DNA of 64,000 nucleotides from Desulfovibrio sp. X2 (GCF_000422205.1 NZ_ATHV01000044.1:62001-126000); one strand, 5' to 3'. Positions 40,289 through 49,280 are shown, counted from the first letter of the stretch. Numbers and translations are program-made. Notes: generated by a model from the letters alone, not told the origin.

Positions 40289-41485
40289 ATGCCCGCGAGA
40301 AAAAGTTCCGGCAAAGGTCCCGCGCCGCACGGCTCCGTTCCCCTGCGCGCGGCCGTGCTGCGCGCGGGCGGCGAGCCCCTGCGCATGGAGGATCTGCGCC
40401 TCGAGCCGCCGAGGCCCGACGAGATCCTGGTGCGGCTCGCGGCCAGCGGCGTCTGCCACACGGACATCGGCCTGTGGGAATACGGCGAATCAGGCCCCGT
40501 GATCCTGGGGCACGAGGGCGCGGGCGTGGTGCAGGCCGTGGGCGCCGAGGTGCAGGGCCTCTCCCCGGGCGACCACGTGGTGCTCTCCTACCAGTCCTGC
40601 GGCCATTGCCCCGAGTGCCTGGCCGGACGGCCCGTGCACTGCGAGAACTTCTGGGACGCCAACTTCGGCTTCGCGCGCCTGGACGGCAGCAACGCCTATT
40701 CGGACGGCGTGCGCGGCCACTTCTTCGGCCAGTCCTCCTTCGCCACCCACACCCTGGCCACGGCGCGCAACATCGTGCGCGTGGACAAGGACCTGCCGCT
40801 GCACCTGCTGGCCCCGCTGGGCTGCGGCCTGCAGACCGGCGCGGGCACGGTGCTGAACTCCCTGGCCGTCGGGGCCGGGGAGAGCGTGCTGGTGCTCGGC
40901 GCGGGCTCCGTGGGGCTGGCCGCGGTCATGGCGGCGCGCATCGCGGGCGCCTCGCCCGTCATCGCCGTGGACACGGTGCCCGAGCGCCTGGCCCTGGCGG
41001 AAGAGCTGGGCGCCACGCACGCCGTGCGCACGGAGCGGGACGCGGGCGCGGCGGACGTGGCCGCGCGCATCGGGAAGATCGCCCCGCGCGGCGTGGACCA
41101 CGCCGTGGAGACCACGGGGAGCGGCGCCATGCACAGCCTCTCCCTGGACATCCTGGCCCCGGGCGGCAGCACGGCCCTGCTCACGGGCGAGGCCGCGCCC
41201 GCCTCCCTGTCCGGGGGGCGCAGGGCCATGAGCGTCATCCAGGGCGACGCCGTGCCGCAGCGCTTCATCCCGGCCCTCATCGGGCACTTCCGCGCCGGGC
41301 GCTTCCCCTTCGACCGGCTGGTGCGCTTCTACGATTTCGCGGACGTGAACCGGGCCATGGCCGACTCCCTGGCGGGAACGACCGTGAAGCCCGTGCTGCG
41401 CATCGCCGAGCTTTCCGAGATCGAGGCCGGGATGGCACCCCCAACACGGAGAGGGCGCGTGAGCGGGGGCCGTGATTTCGCCTGA
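40289..41485 (+). CDS. Zinc-dependent NAD(P) alcohol dehydrogenase (MDR family)
   Basis: 398 residues of the medium-chain dehydrogenase/reductase superfamily, oxidising an alcohol or reducing an aldehyde in the cytosol. Catalytic zinc ligands are in SGVCHTDIGLW (Cys ~57) and GHEGAGVV (His ~78). The structural zinc site is CGHCPECLAGRPVHC near 108. The Rossmann motif GAGSVGLAAV is near 205 and a substrate-binding GLQTGAGTV just before it. The overall layout resembles aryl-alcohol and related dehydrogenases; the substrate is unassigned. ATG 40289 has GCGAGG upstream; earlier in-frame codons lie in the promoter region. The C-terminal Arg/Gly tail is longer than usual. Confidence 0.88.
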   Translation: MPARKSSGKGPAPHGSVPLRAAVLRAGGEPLRMEDLRLEPPRPDEILVRLAASGVCHTDIGLWEYGESGPVILGHEGAGVVQAVGAEVQGLSPGDHVVLSYQSCGHCPECLAGRPVHCENFWDANFGFARLDGSNAYSDGVRGHFFGQSSFATHTLATARNIVRVDKDLPLHLLAPLGCGLQTGAGTVLNSLAVGAGESVLVLGAGSVGLAAVMAARIAGASPVIAVDTVPERLALAEELGATHAVRTERDAGAADVAARIGKIAPRGVDHAVETTGSGAMHSLSLDILAPGGSTALLTGEAAPASLSGGRRAMSVIQGDAVPQRFIPALIGHFRAGRFPFDRLVRFYDFADVNRAMADSLAGTTVKPVLRIAELSEIEAGMAPPTRRGRVSGGRDFA

Positions 41486-41518
41486 AGGGGCCTGAACACC
41501 GTTTCGCGCGGCACGGCC

Positions 41519-41546
41519 TTGCCCTTTCCCTGTGCCGTGCTATGTT
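41519..41546 (+). promoter_or_regulatory. Putative sigma-70 promoter for the bacteriohemerythrin gene
   Basis: TTGCCC (41519-41524), 16 bases, TATGTT (41541-41546), 40 bases before the start codon. Confidence 0.45.
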
Positions 41547-41586
41547 CGGACGATCTCTGCCCGTTCACCCGCACCCTGGAGACGCC

Positions 41587-42090
41587 ATGCCCCGCCTGCC
41601 CTGGAGCGACAACCTGAGCCTCGGCGTGCGCAAGCTCGACGAGCAGCACAAGCACCTGGTCCGCTTGGCGGACGGGCTGGTCACGGCCATGCACGTCGGC
41701 AGCGGCGAGAACAAGGTGGCCACCTGCGTTGCGGAGCTGCGCGACTACCTCTCCTCCCACTGCGCCATGGAGGAGGAGTACATGGCCCGGCTCGGCTATC
41801 CGGGGCTCGAGGAGCAGCGCGAGGCGCACCGCAACCTGGGGAAGCGGGTCCTGGTCATGCAGCAGTCGCTCTACGTGCACAGCGAGGTCACGCCCGAGGA
41901 GGTCCTGGCGCTGCTCAAGGAATGGCTCATCGGCCACCTGCTGGTCGTGGACGGGAAGTTCGGGCGCTGGCTCAAGGAGCACGCCACGGGCGAGGTGGAC
42001 GGAAGCGGCGGGGACGAACAGGGCGGGAATGTCGGCCCGGCGGGCGGGCCGGGCGTGCGGGAAGACGGGGGCGGAACGGGCGCGGGCTAA
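41587..42090 (+). CDS. Bacteriohemerythrin
   Basis: 167 residues; a four-helix bundle carrying an O2-binding diiron centre, used by anaerobes for oxygen sensing, storage or scavenging. Iron-ligand motifs in order are DEQHKHLVRL (~18-27), SSHCAMEEEYM (~57-67, H-x3-E type), EAHRNLGKRV (~80) and GHLLVVDGKF (~117, H-x4-D). Residues after ~140 form a Gly-rich, probably disordered tail rich in Gly, Asp and Glu. ATG 41587 has GGAG seven bases upstream. It converges with queD and shares bases of the stop codons (CTAA at 42087-42090). Confidence 0.9.
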   Translation: MPRLPWSDNLSLGVRKLDEQHKHLVRLADGLVTAMHVGSGENKVATCVAELRDYLSSHCAMEEEYMARLGYPGLEEQREAHRNLGKRVLVMQQSLYVHSEVTPEEVLALLKEWLIGHLLVVDGKFGRWLKEHATGEVDGSGGDEQGGNVGPAGGPGVREDGGGTGAG

Positions 42091-42473
42091 CCCTTGCCGC
42101 CGCGCCCCTCTCCGCGCCCCTCACCCCTGAAGACGGCCCCGGAGGTGGGCGTCTCGCGGACCACGAGGCAGGAGAGGGCAGGCAGTCGGGACTTCAGCTG
42201 CGGCCAGAGCCAGCGGGCGATGTTCTCGCTGGTCGGGTTCTCGAGCCCCTCGATGTCGTTCAGGTAGGCGTGGTCCAGGCGGGCGATGACCGGCTTGGCG
42301 GTTTCCTTGATGTCCCCGAAGTCCAGGACCCAGCCCGAGGCCTCCTCGACCTCGCCGCTCACGTGCACCTCCACCTGGAAGGTGTGGCCGTGCAGGTTGC
42401 CGCACTTGTGCCCCTCGGGCACGCAGGGCAGGCGGTGGGCCGCGTCGAAGCTGAGGGTCACGTAGATGTCCAT
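42087..42473 (-). CDS. queD: 6-carboxy-5,6,7,8-tetrahydropterin synthase
   Basis: Converts 7,8-dihydroneopterin triphosphate to 6-carboxytetrahydropterin, the first dedicated step of queuosine base synthesis. The 128-residue product has zinc ligands in FDAAHRLPC (His13) and CGNLHGHTF (His28, His30), with Cys24 as the catalytic Cys, followed by VLDFGDIK and LDHAYLND. Its C-terminus is an unusual Gly/Arg/Glu-rich tail (RGEGRGEGRGGKG) beyond the usual family end. ATG 42473 follows AGGTGG. Last gene of queF-queC-queE-queD. folE, which makes its substrate, is not in the window. Confidence 0.93.
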   Translation of the reverse strand: MDIYVTLSFDAAHRLPCVPEGHKCGNLHGHTFQVEVHVSGEVEEASGWVLDFGDIKETAKPVIARLDHAYLNDIEGLENPTSENIARWLWPQLKSRLPALSCLVVRETPTSGAVFRGEGRGEGRGGKG

Positions 42474-42520
42474 CTGTTCCACCTGTGCTGATCCGGTCTG
42501 AAATTTTACGGGGCCCCGGG

Positions 42521-43186
42521 CTAGGGGATCCCGATGTACTTGTGCGTCTGAAGGCTCAGGCGCCACACGGGCCGCGCGAGGCAGGCGCGCACCGCCTCGG
42601 CGCTCGCCCCGGCGCGGGCGTCTTCGCCGCGCCCACCGCTGCCGCAGGGCTGCAGGAAGAAGTGGGCGAAGTCCAGGCGCTCGAATTCCGCCAGGTCGTC
42701 CGGGCCCAGGCCCTGCTGCGGCCAGACGAGCTTCAGCTCCTGGCCCGCGCGCGTGGCGAGTTGCATGCCCGCCTTGGGGCTGATGGTGACCCAATCGAGC
42801 CCCGGGGGCAAGGGCAGGGTGCCGTTGCTCTCCACGGCCAGCTCGCAACCCACGGCGTGCAGGCGCGCGATCAGCGCCTCGTCCAGCTGCAGCGCGGGCT
42901 CGCCGCCGGTGAAGACCACGTAGGGCCGGTAGGCCGGGTGCGCGAAGGCGGGGAAATGCGCCAGGATCGCGGCCGCGAGCTCGTCGGCCGTGGCGAAGAC
43001 CCCGCCGCCCGGGCCGTTCGTGCCCGTGAAGTCCGTGTCGCAGAAGGGGCAGGCCGCGGTCGCGCGGTCCTCGGCCCTGCCGCTCCACAGGTTGCAGCCG
43101 GAGAAGCGGCAGAACACGGCCGCCCGGCCCGCGCGCGCCCCCTCGCCCTGCAGGGTGTAAAAGATCTCCTTGACCCGGTAGGCCAT
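42521..43186 (-). CDS. queE: 7-carboxy-7-deazaguanine synthase (radical SAM)
   Basis: Radical SAM enzyme that contracts 6-carboxytetrahydropterin to 7-carboxy-7-deazaguanine. The 221-residue product has the QueE-specific cluster motif C-x14-C-x2-C (GCNL...ACPFCDTDF, residues ~32-50), not the standard C-x3-C-x2-C. It also has FTGGEPALQL near 93, AVESNGTL near 118 and a final LSLQTHKYIGIP. Length is normal. ATG 43186 shares one base with the queC stop (TGATG), so the two are translationally coupled. Confidence 0.95.
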   Translation of the reverse strand: MAYRVKEIFYTLQGEGARAGRAAVFCRFSGCNLWSGRAEDRATAACPFCDTDFTGTNGPGGGVFATADELAAAILAHFPAFAHPAYRPYVVFTGGEPALQLDEALIARLHAVGCELAVESNGTLPLPPGLDWVTISPKAGMQLATRAGQELKLVWPQQGLGPDDLAEFERLDFAHFFLQPCGSGGRGEDARAGASAEAVRACLARPVWRLSLQTHKYIGIP

Positions 43187-43905
43187 CAGCTTTTCGTCTT
43201 GCCCGCCGCGTAGGCCTCGTAGCCCCTGGCGCGCAGCTCGCAGGCCGGGCACTCGCCGCAGCCGTGGCCCCAGGGGTGCAGCTCGCCGCGCTCGCCCAGG
43301 TAGCAGGTGTGGGTGCGCGAGACCACCAGGTCCACGAACTCCTGTCCGCCCAGCTCCTCGGCCAGCCGCCAGGTGGCGGCCTTGTCGATCCACATGAGCG
43401 GCGTGTGGACCACGAAGCGCGTCTCCATCCCTAGGTTGATGGCCACCTGCATGGCCTTGACGGTGTCGTCGCGGCAGTCCGGGTAGCCGGAGAAGTCCGT
43501 CTCGCACACGCCGATGACGATGTGCCGGATGTTGCGGCGGTAGGCGTAGGCCGCGGCCGCGGTGAGGAAGACGAGGTTCCTGCCCGGCACGAAGGTGTTG
43601 GGCAGGCCGCTCTCGGCCATTTGGACCTCGATCTCCTCGGTCAGGGCCGTGCCGCCGATCTCCTTGAACAGGCCGAGGTGCAGGGTCTGGTCGGCGTCCA
43701 GGCGCGCGGCCCAGTCCGGCGAGAGCTCGGCCATGGCGCCGAGCACGTCCTGGCGGCAGGTGAGCTCCACGGCGTGGCGCTGGCCGTAGTCGAAGCCGAG
43801 GGTGGCCACGCGGGAGAAGCGCGCCAGCGCCCAGGCCAGGCAGGTCGTGGAGTCCTGACCGCCGGAGAAGACGACCAGGGCGGATTCGTCGCAAAGGCCG
43901 GCCAT
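43186..43905 (-). CDS. queC: 7-cyano-7-deazaguanine (preQ0) synthase
   Basis: Uses ATP and ammonia to turn 7-carboxy-7-deazaguanine into preQ0. The 239-residue product has an N-type ATP pyrophosphatase loop [15 protein letters not shown] (residues 11-25), DYGQRH near 39 and PGRNLVFLT near 106. Zinc-binding cysteines lie near the C-terminus (TCYLGER..., then [11 protein letters not shown]). The start ATG 43905 lies three bases after the queF stop. It is the second gene of the que operon. Confidence 0.96.
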   Translation of the reverse strand: MAGLCDESALVVFSGGQDSTTCLAWALARFSRVATLGFDYGQRHAVELTCRQDVLGAMAELSPDWAARLDADQTLHLGLFKEIGGTALTEEIEVQMAESGLPNTFVPGRNLVFLTAAAAYAYRRNIRHIVIGVCETDFSGYPDCRDDTVKAMQVAINLGMETRFVVHTPLMWIDKAATWRLAEELGGQEFVDLVVSRTHTCYLGERGELHPWGHGCGECPACELRARGYEAYAAGKTKS

Positions 43906-43907
43906 GC

Positions 43908-44327
43908 CTACTTCCTGTACTCGGCGTCCACCACCAGATGGATGCCGCCGCGCGGGTTGAAGTCTCCCGTCACCTTGAGCCAGCGCGGCGAAAGCGCCGC
44001 CGCGAGGTCGTCGCAGATGCGGTTGGTGATGCTCTCCATGAAGCAGCCCGCGTTGCGGAAGGCCGCGAAGTAGAGCTTCAGCGACTTGGTCTCCACGCAG
44101 AGCTTGTCCGGCGTGTACTGGATGGTGATGGTCGCGAAGTCCGGCTGGCCGGTCTTGGGGCACAGGGAGGTGAACTCCGGAAACGTCAGCGTGACCACGT
44201 AGTCCCGCTCGGGATAGCGGTTGTCGAAGGTGTCCAGGATCTCCCCGGACGGATCGGAATAGTTGTGCTCCACCTCGCTGCTGCCCAGGTGGCGCAGGCG
44301 GCTCACGTCGTCGTTCGTCTCGGCCAT
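43908..44327 (-). CDS. queF: NADPH-dependent 7-cyano-7-deazaguanine reductase (preQ0 reductase)
   Basis: Reduces the nitrile of preQ0 to the amine preQ1, which Tgt inserts into tRNA. The 139-residue product is the short, unimodular type. It has the nucleophile Cys in [16 protein letters not shown] (Cys ~56) and the NADPH/substrate motif [15 protein letters not shown] (~78-92), followed by [10 protein letters not shown]. It is first in queF-queC-queE-queD. The 202-base leader 44328-44529 was examined for a preQ1 riboswitch and none was recognised. Confidence 0.96.
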   Translation of the reverse strand: MAETNDDVSRLRHLGSSEVEHNYSDPSGEILDTFDNRYPERDYVVTLTFPEFTSLCPKTGQPDFATITIQYTPDKLCVETKSLKLYFAAFRNAGCFMESITNRICDDLAAALSPRWLKVTGDFNPRGGIHLVVDAEYRK

Positions 44328-44529
44328 TGCGGCCCTCCTCGGGAAAAATATCGTCCCGCGCGGCCTCTTCGGACGGCACGCGCGCGGCCCTTCACGGTCC
44401 GCCTGCGTGCGATTGCATCGGCTGACCCGAAGCGCGCGCGAAGGCCATCATCTAAAACAGCCGGGGCCTGTGCGCAAGCGGGGGCAGAGGCATGTCCGCG
44501 GAAGAAGAAACGGGCGGGCGGAGGAGCGC

Positions 44530-45504
44530 CTACTGCACGGGCTGCGCCACGACCACGGAGCGCGTTCCCTGGGGCAGGCCGGGCCAGTCGAGTTCGGCCA
44601 GCGGCCAGACGAACCAGAGGATGCCCTTGTCGCCGACCACGTCGGTGCGCTCCTTGCCGTTGGCGAAGGCGTCGTGCCACGTTCCGGGCCGGACCTCGGC
44701 GCGGCCGCCGTTTCCGGCACCATCGAGCGCCCGCGTGACGTCCGCGACGCTCGATGACGAGGCGTAGCAGCGCAGCCCCACCTGGAGGTAGCCGTTGCCG
44801 CTCGCGATGGAGGCCATGTCCCGCGCGAGGTCCGCCGGGCACGCCGTCTCGGCCAGGGGAACGCGCGCGGCGGTCGCGGCGACGGCGTCGAGCAGCGGCT
44901 TGTACTCCGCCTCGCTGACGAAGACCTTGAAGTTCCCGAGAAATGCCCTGATCTGGGCGTCCCCGGCATAGTCGTAGTCCGAGCGGACGGTCACGTTCAC
45001 ATCGACCAGCCGGTCGCCGTCGATGATCTCGAAGCCGACGATGCGCAGCAGTGTCTTGCCGCTCCTGCTCCGGTGCACGAAGTCGTACAGGCAGCGCGGG
45101 CCGAAGCCGGGGAAGACGTCCCAGTCGAGCTGGAGGTCCTTTTCGTCCACCCCGAGCGTGGCCGCGAAGGAACGCACGGCGCTCTCGAGGGCCGCGCGCC
45201 TGGCGTCGCTTCCGGACAGTTGCGCCAGGGACGGCTCGGTGATGGCCGAAAGGATGAATCGCGCCGCCACGCCGCTTTTGCGCACGTAGACGTAGGACGT
45301 GCCCTGAAGCCCCCCGGGCGCCGCGTCCACCGCCGTGGGCGCGCCGGGAAAGGCCGCCCCGTAGCGTCCGTCCGGCGAGGTCCAGGCCGCCTGCTCCGCG
45401 AGCGCGACCAACGGGACGGCGCCCAGGAGGAGGCAGGCCGCGCAGAGGACCGCGACGGGGCGAAGGGCGGCGAGGAGAGAGGTGAGCGGCGTGCGTGTCG
45501 TCAT
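44530..45504 (-). CDS. Exported protein of unknown function
   Basis: 324 residues; family not recognised. An N-terminal hydrophobic segment (~residues 15-37, PVAVLCAACLLLGAVPLVAL) looks like a signal peptide with possible cleavage after LAEQA. It could also be a lipoprotein, but no convincing lipobox is seen. The mature part has SPDGRYGAAFPG near 45 and a region with paired Cys (FGPRCLYDFVHRSRSGKTLLRI near 140; a later ETACPAD and LRCYAS). It is probably a mixed alpha/beta periplasmic protein. ATG 45504 was chosen; in-frame codons further up would run through the tRNA gene and its terminator. It lies alone between the que operon and tRNA-fMet. Confidence 0.65.
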   Translation of the reverse strand: MTTRTPLTSLLAALRPVAVLCAACLLLGAVPLVALAEQAAWTSPDGRYGAAFPGAPTAVDAAPGGLQGTSYVYVRKSGVAARFILSAITEPSLAQLSGSDARRAALESAVRSFAATLGVDEKDLQLDWDVFPGFGPRCLYDFVHRSRSGKTLLRIVGFEIIDGDRLVDVNVTVRSDYDYAGDAQIRAFLGNFKVFVSEAEYKPLLDAVAATAARVPLAETACPADLARDMASIASGNGYLQVGLRCYASSSSVADVTRALDGAGNGGRAEVRPGTWHDAFANGKERTDVVGDKGILWFVWPLAELDWPGLPQGTRSVVVAQPVQ

Positions 45505-45568
45505 GGGCCGAAAATAGCCGGAGAGGCCGGACAGCTCAATCGCTTCCCGCGCGATGCCCGCGACAAAG

Positions 45569-45603
45569 AAAAAGGGCTTGCTGGATTTCTCCTGCAAGCC
45601 CTT
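45569..45603 (-). terminator. Rho-independent terminator of tRNA-fMet
   Basis: On the minus strand AAGGGCTTGC (45603-45594) pairs with GCAAGCCCTT (45581-45572), followed by a T-run (45573-45569). It begins nine bases after the tRNA CCA end. Confidence 0.9.
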
Positions 45604-45611
45604 GATTTCTT

Positions 45612-45688
<77 letters not shown>

Positions 45689-45703
45689 TCACGAAGGAAG
45701 GTG

Positions 45704-45732
45704 TATGTACTTACGGTGCGGCTGACTGTCAA
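45704..45732 (-). promoter_or_regulatory. Sigma-70 promoter of tRNA-fMet
   Basis: On the minus strand TTGACA (45732-45727), a perfect -35 box, is 17 bases from TACATA (45709-45704). The -10 box ends 16 bases before the tRNA 5' end at 45688. Confidence 0.75.
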
Positions 45733-45778
45733 CCCCAATCTTTACTTTTTTACGCGCCTCAATTAGACGGGGACGGTC

Positions 45779-46504
45779 ATGCAGAGCAATTCCTCCCTTT
45801 CCGTCGTCATCCCCGTCTTCAACGAGGAAGACAATCTGAGGCCCCTCATGGACCAGATCCGGTCCGCGCTGGCACCGCTCGGCCGCCCCTGGGAGGCCGT
45901 GTTCGTGGACGACTGCTCCACGGACAGGAGCCTCGCCGTCATCCGCGAGCTGGCAGCCGCCGATCCCGAGCACGTGCGCTACGCCGCGTTCGCCGCCAAC
46001 AGGGGGCAGTCCGCCGCCTTTGCCGCCGGGTTCGCCGCGGCGCGGCACGACCTGGTGGTGACCATAGACGCGGACCTGCAGAACGACCCGGCCGACATCC
46101 CGCTGCTGCTCGAGCTCATCGACCAGGGCTACGACATGGCCTGCGGCCTGCGCGCCAGGCGCCGCGACAGCTTCATGAAGCGCATCGCCTCCAAGATCGG
46201 CAATTTCGTGCGCACCCGCATGACCGGCAAGACCGTGACCGACACGGGCTGCTCGCTGAAGATCATGCGCGCCGACATGGCCCGGCGCATGCCCGTGTTC
46301 AAGGGCATGCACCGCTTCCTGCCGAACCTCATGCTCTGGCAGGGCGCGCGCGTGGCCGAGCGGCCGGTGAACCACCGCCCGCGCGTGGCGGGCAAGTCCA
46401 AGTACGGCACCCTGGACCGCGCCATCTCCGGCGGGTACGATCTCCTGGGCGTGCGCTGGCTGCGCGCCCGCTACATCCAGTACGAGATCAAGGAAAAGAA
46501 CTAG
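45779..46504 (+). CDS. Family 2 glycosyltransferase (dolichyl-phosphate mannose synthase-like)
   Basis: 241 residues of a GT-A fold. The nucleotide-sugar site is VVIPVFNEEDNLRPL (9-23), followed by FVDDCSTDRS near 43 and the metal-binding TIDADLQNDPADIP near 100. DTGCSLKIMR near 155 and KSKYGTLDRA near 205 match DPM1/ArnC-type transferases, which load a sugar from a nucleotide onto polyprenyl phosphate. There are no C-terminal membrane helices, so it is a peripheral enzyme. ATG 45779 is the first codon of the frame. The TVP38-type membrane gene starts five bases after the stop, so the two may work together at the membrane. Confidence 0.87.
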   Translation: MQSNSSLSVVIPVFNEEDNLRPLMDQIRSALAPLGRPWEAVFVDDCSTDRSLAVIRELAAADPEHVRYAAFAANRGQSAAFAAGFAAARHDLVVTIDADLQNDPADIPLLLELIDQGYDMACGLRARRRDSFMKRIASKIGNFVRTRMTGKTVTDTGCSLKIMRADMARRMPVFKGMHRFLPNLMLWQGARVAERPVNHRPRVAGKSKYGTLDRAISGGYDLLGVRWLRARYIQYEIKEKN

Positions 46505-46508
46505 CCGC

Positions 46509-47345
46509 ATGGCCACCCCCCCGCGCCCCGACCGGCCGGACGAGGTCGGCACCTCCGGCGCCCCCGGCGCGTCCGCGCCCCGCGATGACGCCGATGCCGC
46601 GTCCGCCGCTTCCGAAAACGCCGATGCCGCGCCCGACCGGGAAGACATTCCCGCGGCCTCGTCCCGCCGCCGCGTGCGCGCCATCCTCAAGGGCCTTCTG
46701 CTCATAGTCTCGCTGGCCGCCATCGGCTTCGCCATGCACGCGGCCAAGCTGAACCAGAACCTGGACCGCAACGCCCTGGCCGCGAGCCTGGAGGGCATGG
46801 GCGCCCTCGGCTGGCTGCTCTTCGTGCTCGGCTCGGCGCTGGTCTCGGTGCTCGGCATGCCGCGCCAGCTCCCGGCCTTCCTCGGCGGCTACGTCTACGG
46901 CGTCGGCATGGGCACGCTGCTCTCCTGCCTGGGCGCGGCGCTCGGCAGCACCTTCATCTTCGCCTACGCCCGCTTCTTCGGGCGCGGCTTCGCGGCGCGC
47001 CGCTTCGGCCGCCGCATCGCCTCCTTCGACCGCTTCCTGGGCAAGAACCCCTTCGCCATGAGCATGGTCCTGCGCCTCCTGCCCGTGGGCAACAACCTGG
47101 TCACCAGCCTGCTCGCCGGGCTCACCTCCATCCCGCTGCTGCCCTTCCTCGCGGGCTCGCTCATCGGCTACGTGCCCCAGAATCTCGTCTTCGCCCTGGT
47201 GGGCAAGGGCGTGCGCGTGGCCCCGGCCGTGCGCATCACCATCGCCGCCGTGCTCTTCGTGGCCTCCACCCTGTGGGGCTTCTGGCTCTACCGCCGCTAC
47301 CGCGTGGACAAGGTCCTGCCCGACGACGGCACGACCGGCGACTAG
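46509..47345 (+). CDS. TVP38/TMEM64 (VTT-domain) membrane protein
   Basis: 278 residues. A disordered, acidic/Ala-rich N-terminus (~1-50) precedes a basic RRRVRA and about five or six membrane helices. The VTT/SNARE-associated signature is LGMPRQLPAFLGGYVYGVGMG near 117, followed by the F-A-R-x-x-G-R type stretch and SLIGYVPQNLVFALVGKG near 215. Such proteins belong to the DedA/VTT group, some of which are lipid scramblases or transporters; here the substrate is unknown. It follows the glycosyltransferase gene by four bases, suggesting an operon for a lipid-linked sugar. Confidence 0.85.
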   Translation: MATPPRPDRPDEVGTSGAPGASAPRDDADAASAASENADAAPDREDIPAASSRRRVRAILKGLLLIVSLAAIGFAMHAAKLNQNLDRNALAASLEGMGALGWLLFVLGSALVSVLGMPRQLPAFLGGYVYGVGMGTLLSCLGAALGSTFIFAYARFFGRGFAARRFGRRIASFDRFLGKNPFAMSMVLRLLPVGNNLVTSLLAGLTSIPLLPFLAGSLIGYVPQNLVFALVGKGVRVAPAVRITIAAVLFVASTLWGFWLYRRYRVDKVLPDDGTTGD

Positions 47346-47487
47346 CCCTTCCGCCCCTCTTCGCATCCGTCCCTGCCTTTCGGCGCTTTCCGGCCTCCGC
47401 CCGTCCCCCCTCGCATCCCGCGCGGCGTTCGCCCGCCGCGCCGCGTCAAGATTTGTCAAGGCGCGCCGCGCGTCGTATGAGGGACAC

Positions 47488-48381
47488 ATGCATCGCGACG
47501 CGCAGAACCTTGCCGTGCCGTGCGAGACGGCCCACGACCTGGAGCTTTTCGAGGCGGTCCTCAGGTATTTCCTGGATCCGTGCGAGGAGCGGCGGGCGGC
47601 GCTCGGCGGGTTCGATTACGAGATCGGCGAGATCGGCGAGGCCGACGGAGCGGAAAGCGAGGGCGGCGCGGACAAGGCCGAGGCCCGCAAGGCGGCCCTG
47701 GTGATGCAGGCGGCCAACACGGTGCTGGATGCCGAGGGCCGGGAGATGTTCAAGTTCGTCGCGGAGCAGGGCAGCCCGGTGGTCTGCAGGGCCGGGTGCA
47801 CGGGCTGCTGCCACCAGCCCATCACCTGCGACCCCTTCGAGGCGGCCCTGATCGGGCTCTACCTCGAACGCCGCCCGGAGCTGCGCGCCGCCTTCGAGGC
47901 CGCCCATGCCGAGTGGGACGAGCGCACCCGCGACGTGCGCGACGCCTTCGTGGCCTGGGCGGAGCGCCGCTTTCGCGACGGGGTGGACGACGGCAGCCAC
48001 AGGTTCGCGGACTTCGTCGTGCCCTGCGTCTTCCTGCGCGACGGGCTGTGCCGGGTCTATCCGGTCCGCCCCTACGCCTGCCGCAGCTACATCTCGGTCT
48101 CCCCGGCCTGCCCCGCGCCCGCGGACCCGGCCGAGAAGCCCGGCATGCAGGGCATGGGCTTCGGCGTGTACACGAGCCACATGGACGCCCGCGCGGCCGT
48201 GCGGGCCATGCTCTGGCGCCGCTTCGGCATAGACCCCTCCCGCGTGCGCACCCGGCTCATGCCCGAGCTGGTGCGCCGCTTCCTGGCCGGGGGCCTGGCG
48301 GAGGCCCTGCGCTGCGCAACGGCCGAAACGCCGCCCGGCAAATCGTCCGGCGCGGCGTCCTCCGACCCCCCCTCGCCCTAG
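47488..48381 (+). CDS. YkgJ-family cysteine-cluster protein
   Basis: 297 residues of the YkgJ/CxxCxxCC family, thought to bind zinc or an iron-sulfur cluster. The defining motif is CRAGCTGCCHQPITCDPFEAAL near 105, followed by CVFLRDGLCRVYPVRPYACR near 180 and a further Cys nearby (SPAC). The N-terminal 70 residues, with an acidic stretch, and the Pro/Ser-rich tail are not conserved in the family. The function in the cell is unknown. The stop codon shares CTAG with the convergent AraC gene stop (48378-48381). Confidence 0.8.
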   Translation: MHRDAQNLAVPCETAHDLELFEAVLRYFLDPCEERRAALGGFDYEIGEIGEADGAESEGGADKAEARKAALVMQAANTVLDAEGREMFKFVAEQGSPVVCRAGCTGCCHQPITCDPFEAALIGLYLERRPELRAAFEAAHAEWDERTRDVRDAFVAWAERRFRDGVDDGSHRFADFVVPCVFLRDGLCRVYPVRPYACRSYISVSPACPAPADPAEKPGMQGMGFGVYTSHMDARAAVRAMLWRRFGIDPSRVRTRLMPELVRRFLAGGLAEALRCATAETPPGKSSGAASSDPPSP

Positions 48382-49280
48382 GCCTCTGCCCCGCGCAGGC
48401 GCGCGGCCTCCTCGGCCGGGCTGTGGCCGAAGAAGCGCTTGAACTCGCGGCTGAACTGCGAGGGGCTCTGGTAGCCCACGCGGCCCGCCGCGGTGCTGGC
48501 GTTGTAGCCGTCCTGCAGCATCATCAGCCGGGCTTTGTGCAGCCGGATGCTCTTCAGGTACTGGATGGGCGAGGTGCAGGTCACGGCCTTGAAGCTCTGG
48601 TGGAAGCTCGACACGCTCATGCCCGCCTCGCGCGCCAGGGTCTCGATGTCCAGGGCCTGGTCGTACTCGGAGTGGATGCGCTTGAGCACGCGGGCGATCT
48701 GGCCGAAGCCGCTGTGCCGCGCGGCCACGGCGCGCAGCGCGCCGCCCTGCTCGCCGCAGAGCACGCGGTAGACGATCTCGCGCACGATCTGCCTGCCGAG
48801 CATGCGGCCGTCCAGGGGCGAGCGCATGGACTCCACGAGGCGGATGGCCGCGCCGCGCAGCTCCTGCGTCAGGCGCGTGGCGTAGAGCCCGCGCGGCATC
48901 TCCGCGGGCGGCGCGCCCTCGTCCATCTCCATGAGCAGCTCGCCCAGCATGATGTGGTCCACGGACACGGACAGGCCGAGCAGGGGGCCGTCCGGCCCCG
49001 CCTCGGTCTCGCACTCGAAGGGCAGGGGCACCGAGAGCACGAGGTAGTTGTCCGGGTCGTAGGTGTAGACGTCCTCGCCCACGTAGCCCCGCTTGCGGCC
49101 CTGGGCCACGATGACGATGCTCGGCTCGTAGACCGTCTTGGCCCGGCGGCAGGAGCAGTTGGCCATCATGAGCCGCACCCCGGGCACGCAGGTGGGCGTT
49201 ATCCCCTGGGCCTTGGCCAGGGAGCCGATCAGCTCGGCGAGCCGCTTCTTGTCGGCCGCGGCAGTATCTTCAGTGACCAT
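48378..49280 (-). CDS. AraC-family transcriptional regulator
   Basis: 300 residues. The N-terminal ~190 residues match the AraC-type ligand-binding N-domain (PSIVIVAQGRKRGYVGEDVY near 55, LSVPLPFECETEA near 85). The C-terminal ~105 residues form the two-helix-turn-helix DNA-binding region: LAREAGMSVSSFHQSFKAVT near 212 and VGYQSPSQFSREFKRFFGHS near 265. It is divergent from an Old Yellow Enzyme gene with a 244-base gap, so it probably controls it and itself. ATG 49280 has GGGAGG eight bases upstream. Shares stop-codon bases with the YkgJ-like gene. Confidence 0.9.
   Translation of the reverse strand: MVTEDTAAADKKRLAELIGSLAKAQGITPTCVPGVRLMMANCSCRRAKTVYEPSIVIVAQGRKRGYVGEDVYTYDPDNYLVLSVPLPFECETEAGPDGPLLGLSVSVDHIMLGELLMEMDEGAPPAEMPRGLYATRLTQELRGAAIRLVESMRSPLDGRMLGRQIVREIVYRVLCGEQGGALRAVAARHSGFGQIARVLKRIHSEYDQALDIETLAREAGMSVSSFHQSFKAVTCTSPIQYLKSIRLHKARLMMLQDGYNASTAAGRVGYQSPSQFSREFKRFFGHSPAEEAARLRGAEA

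Noticed and set aside
44328-44529. preQ1 riboswitch upstream of queF
   Set aside because: I looked for a short stem plus A-rich tail pseudoknot near the queF start and found none; a covariance-model search would be decisive.
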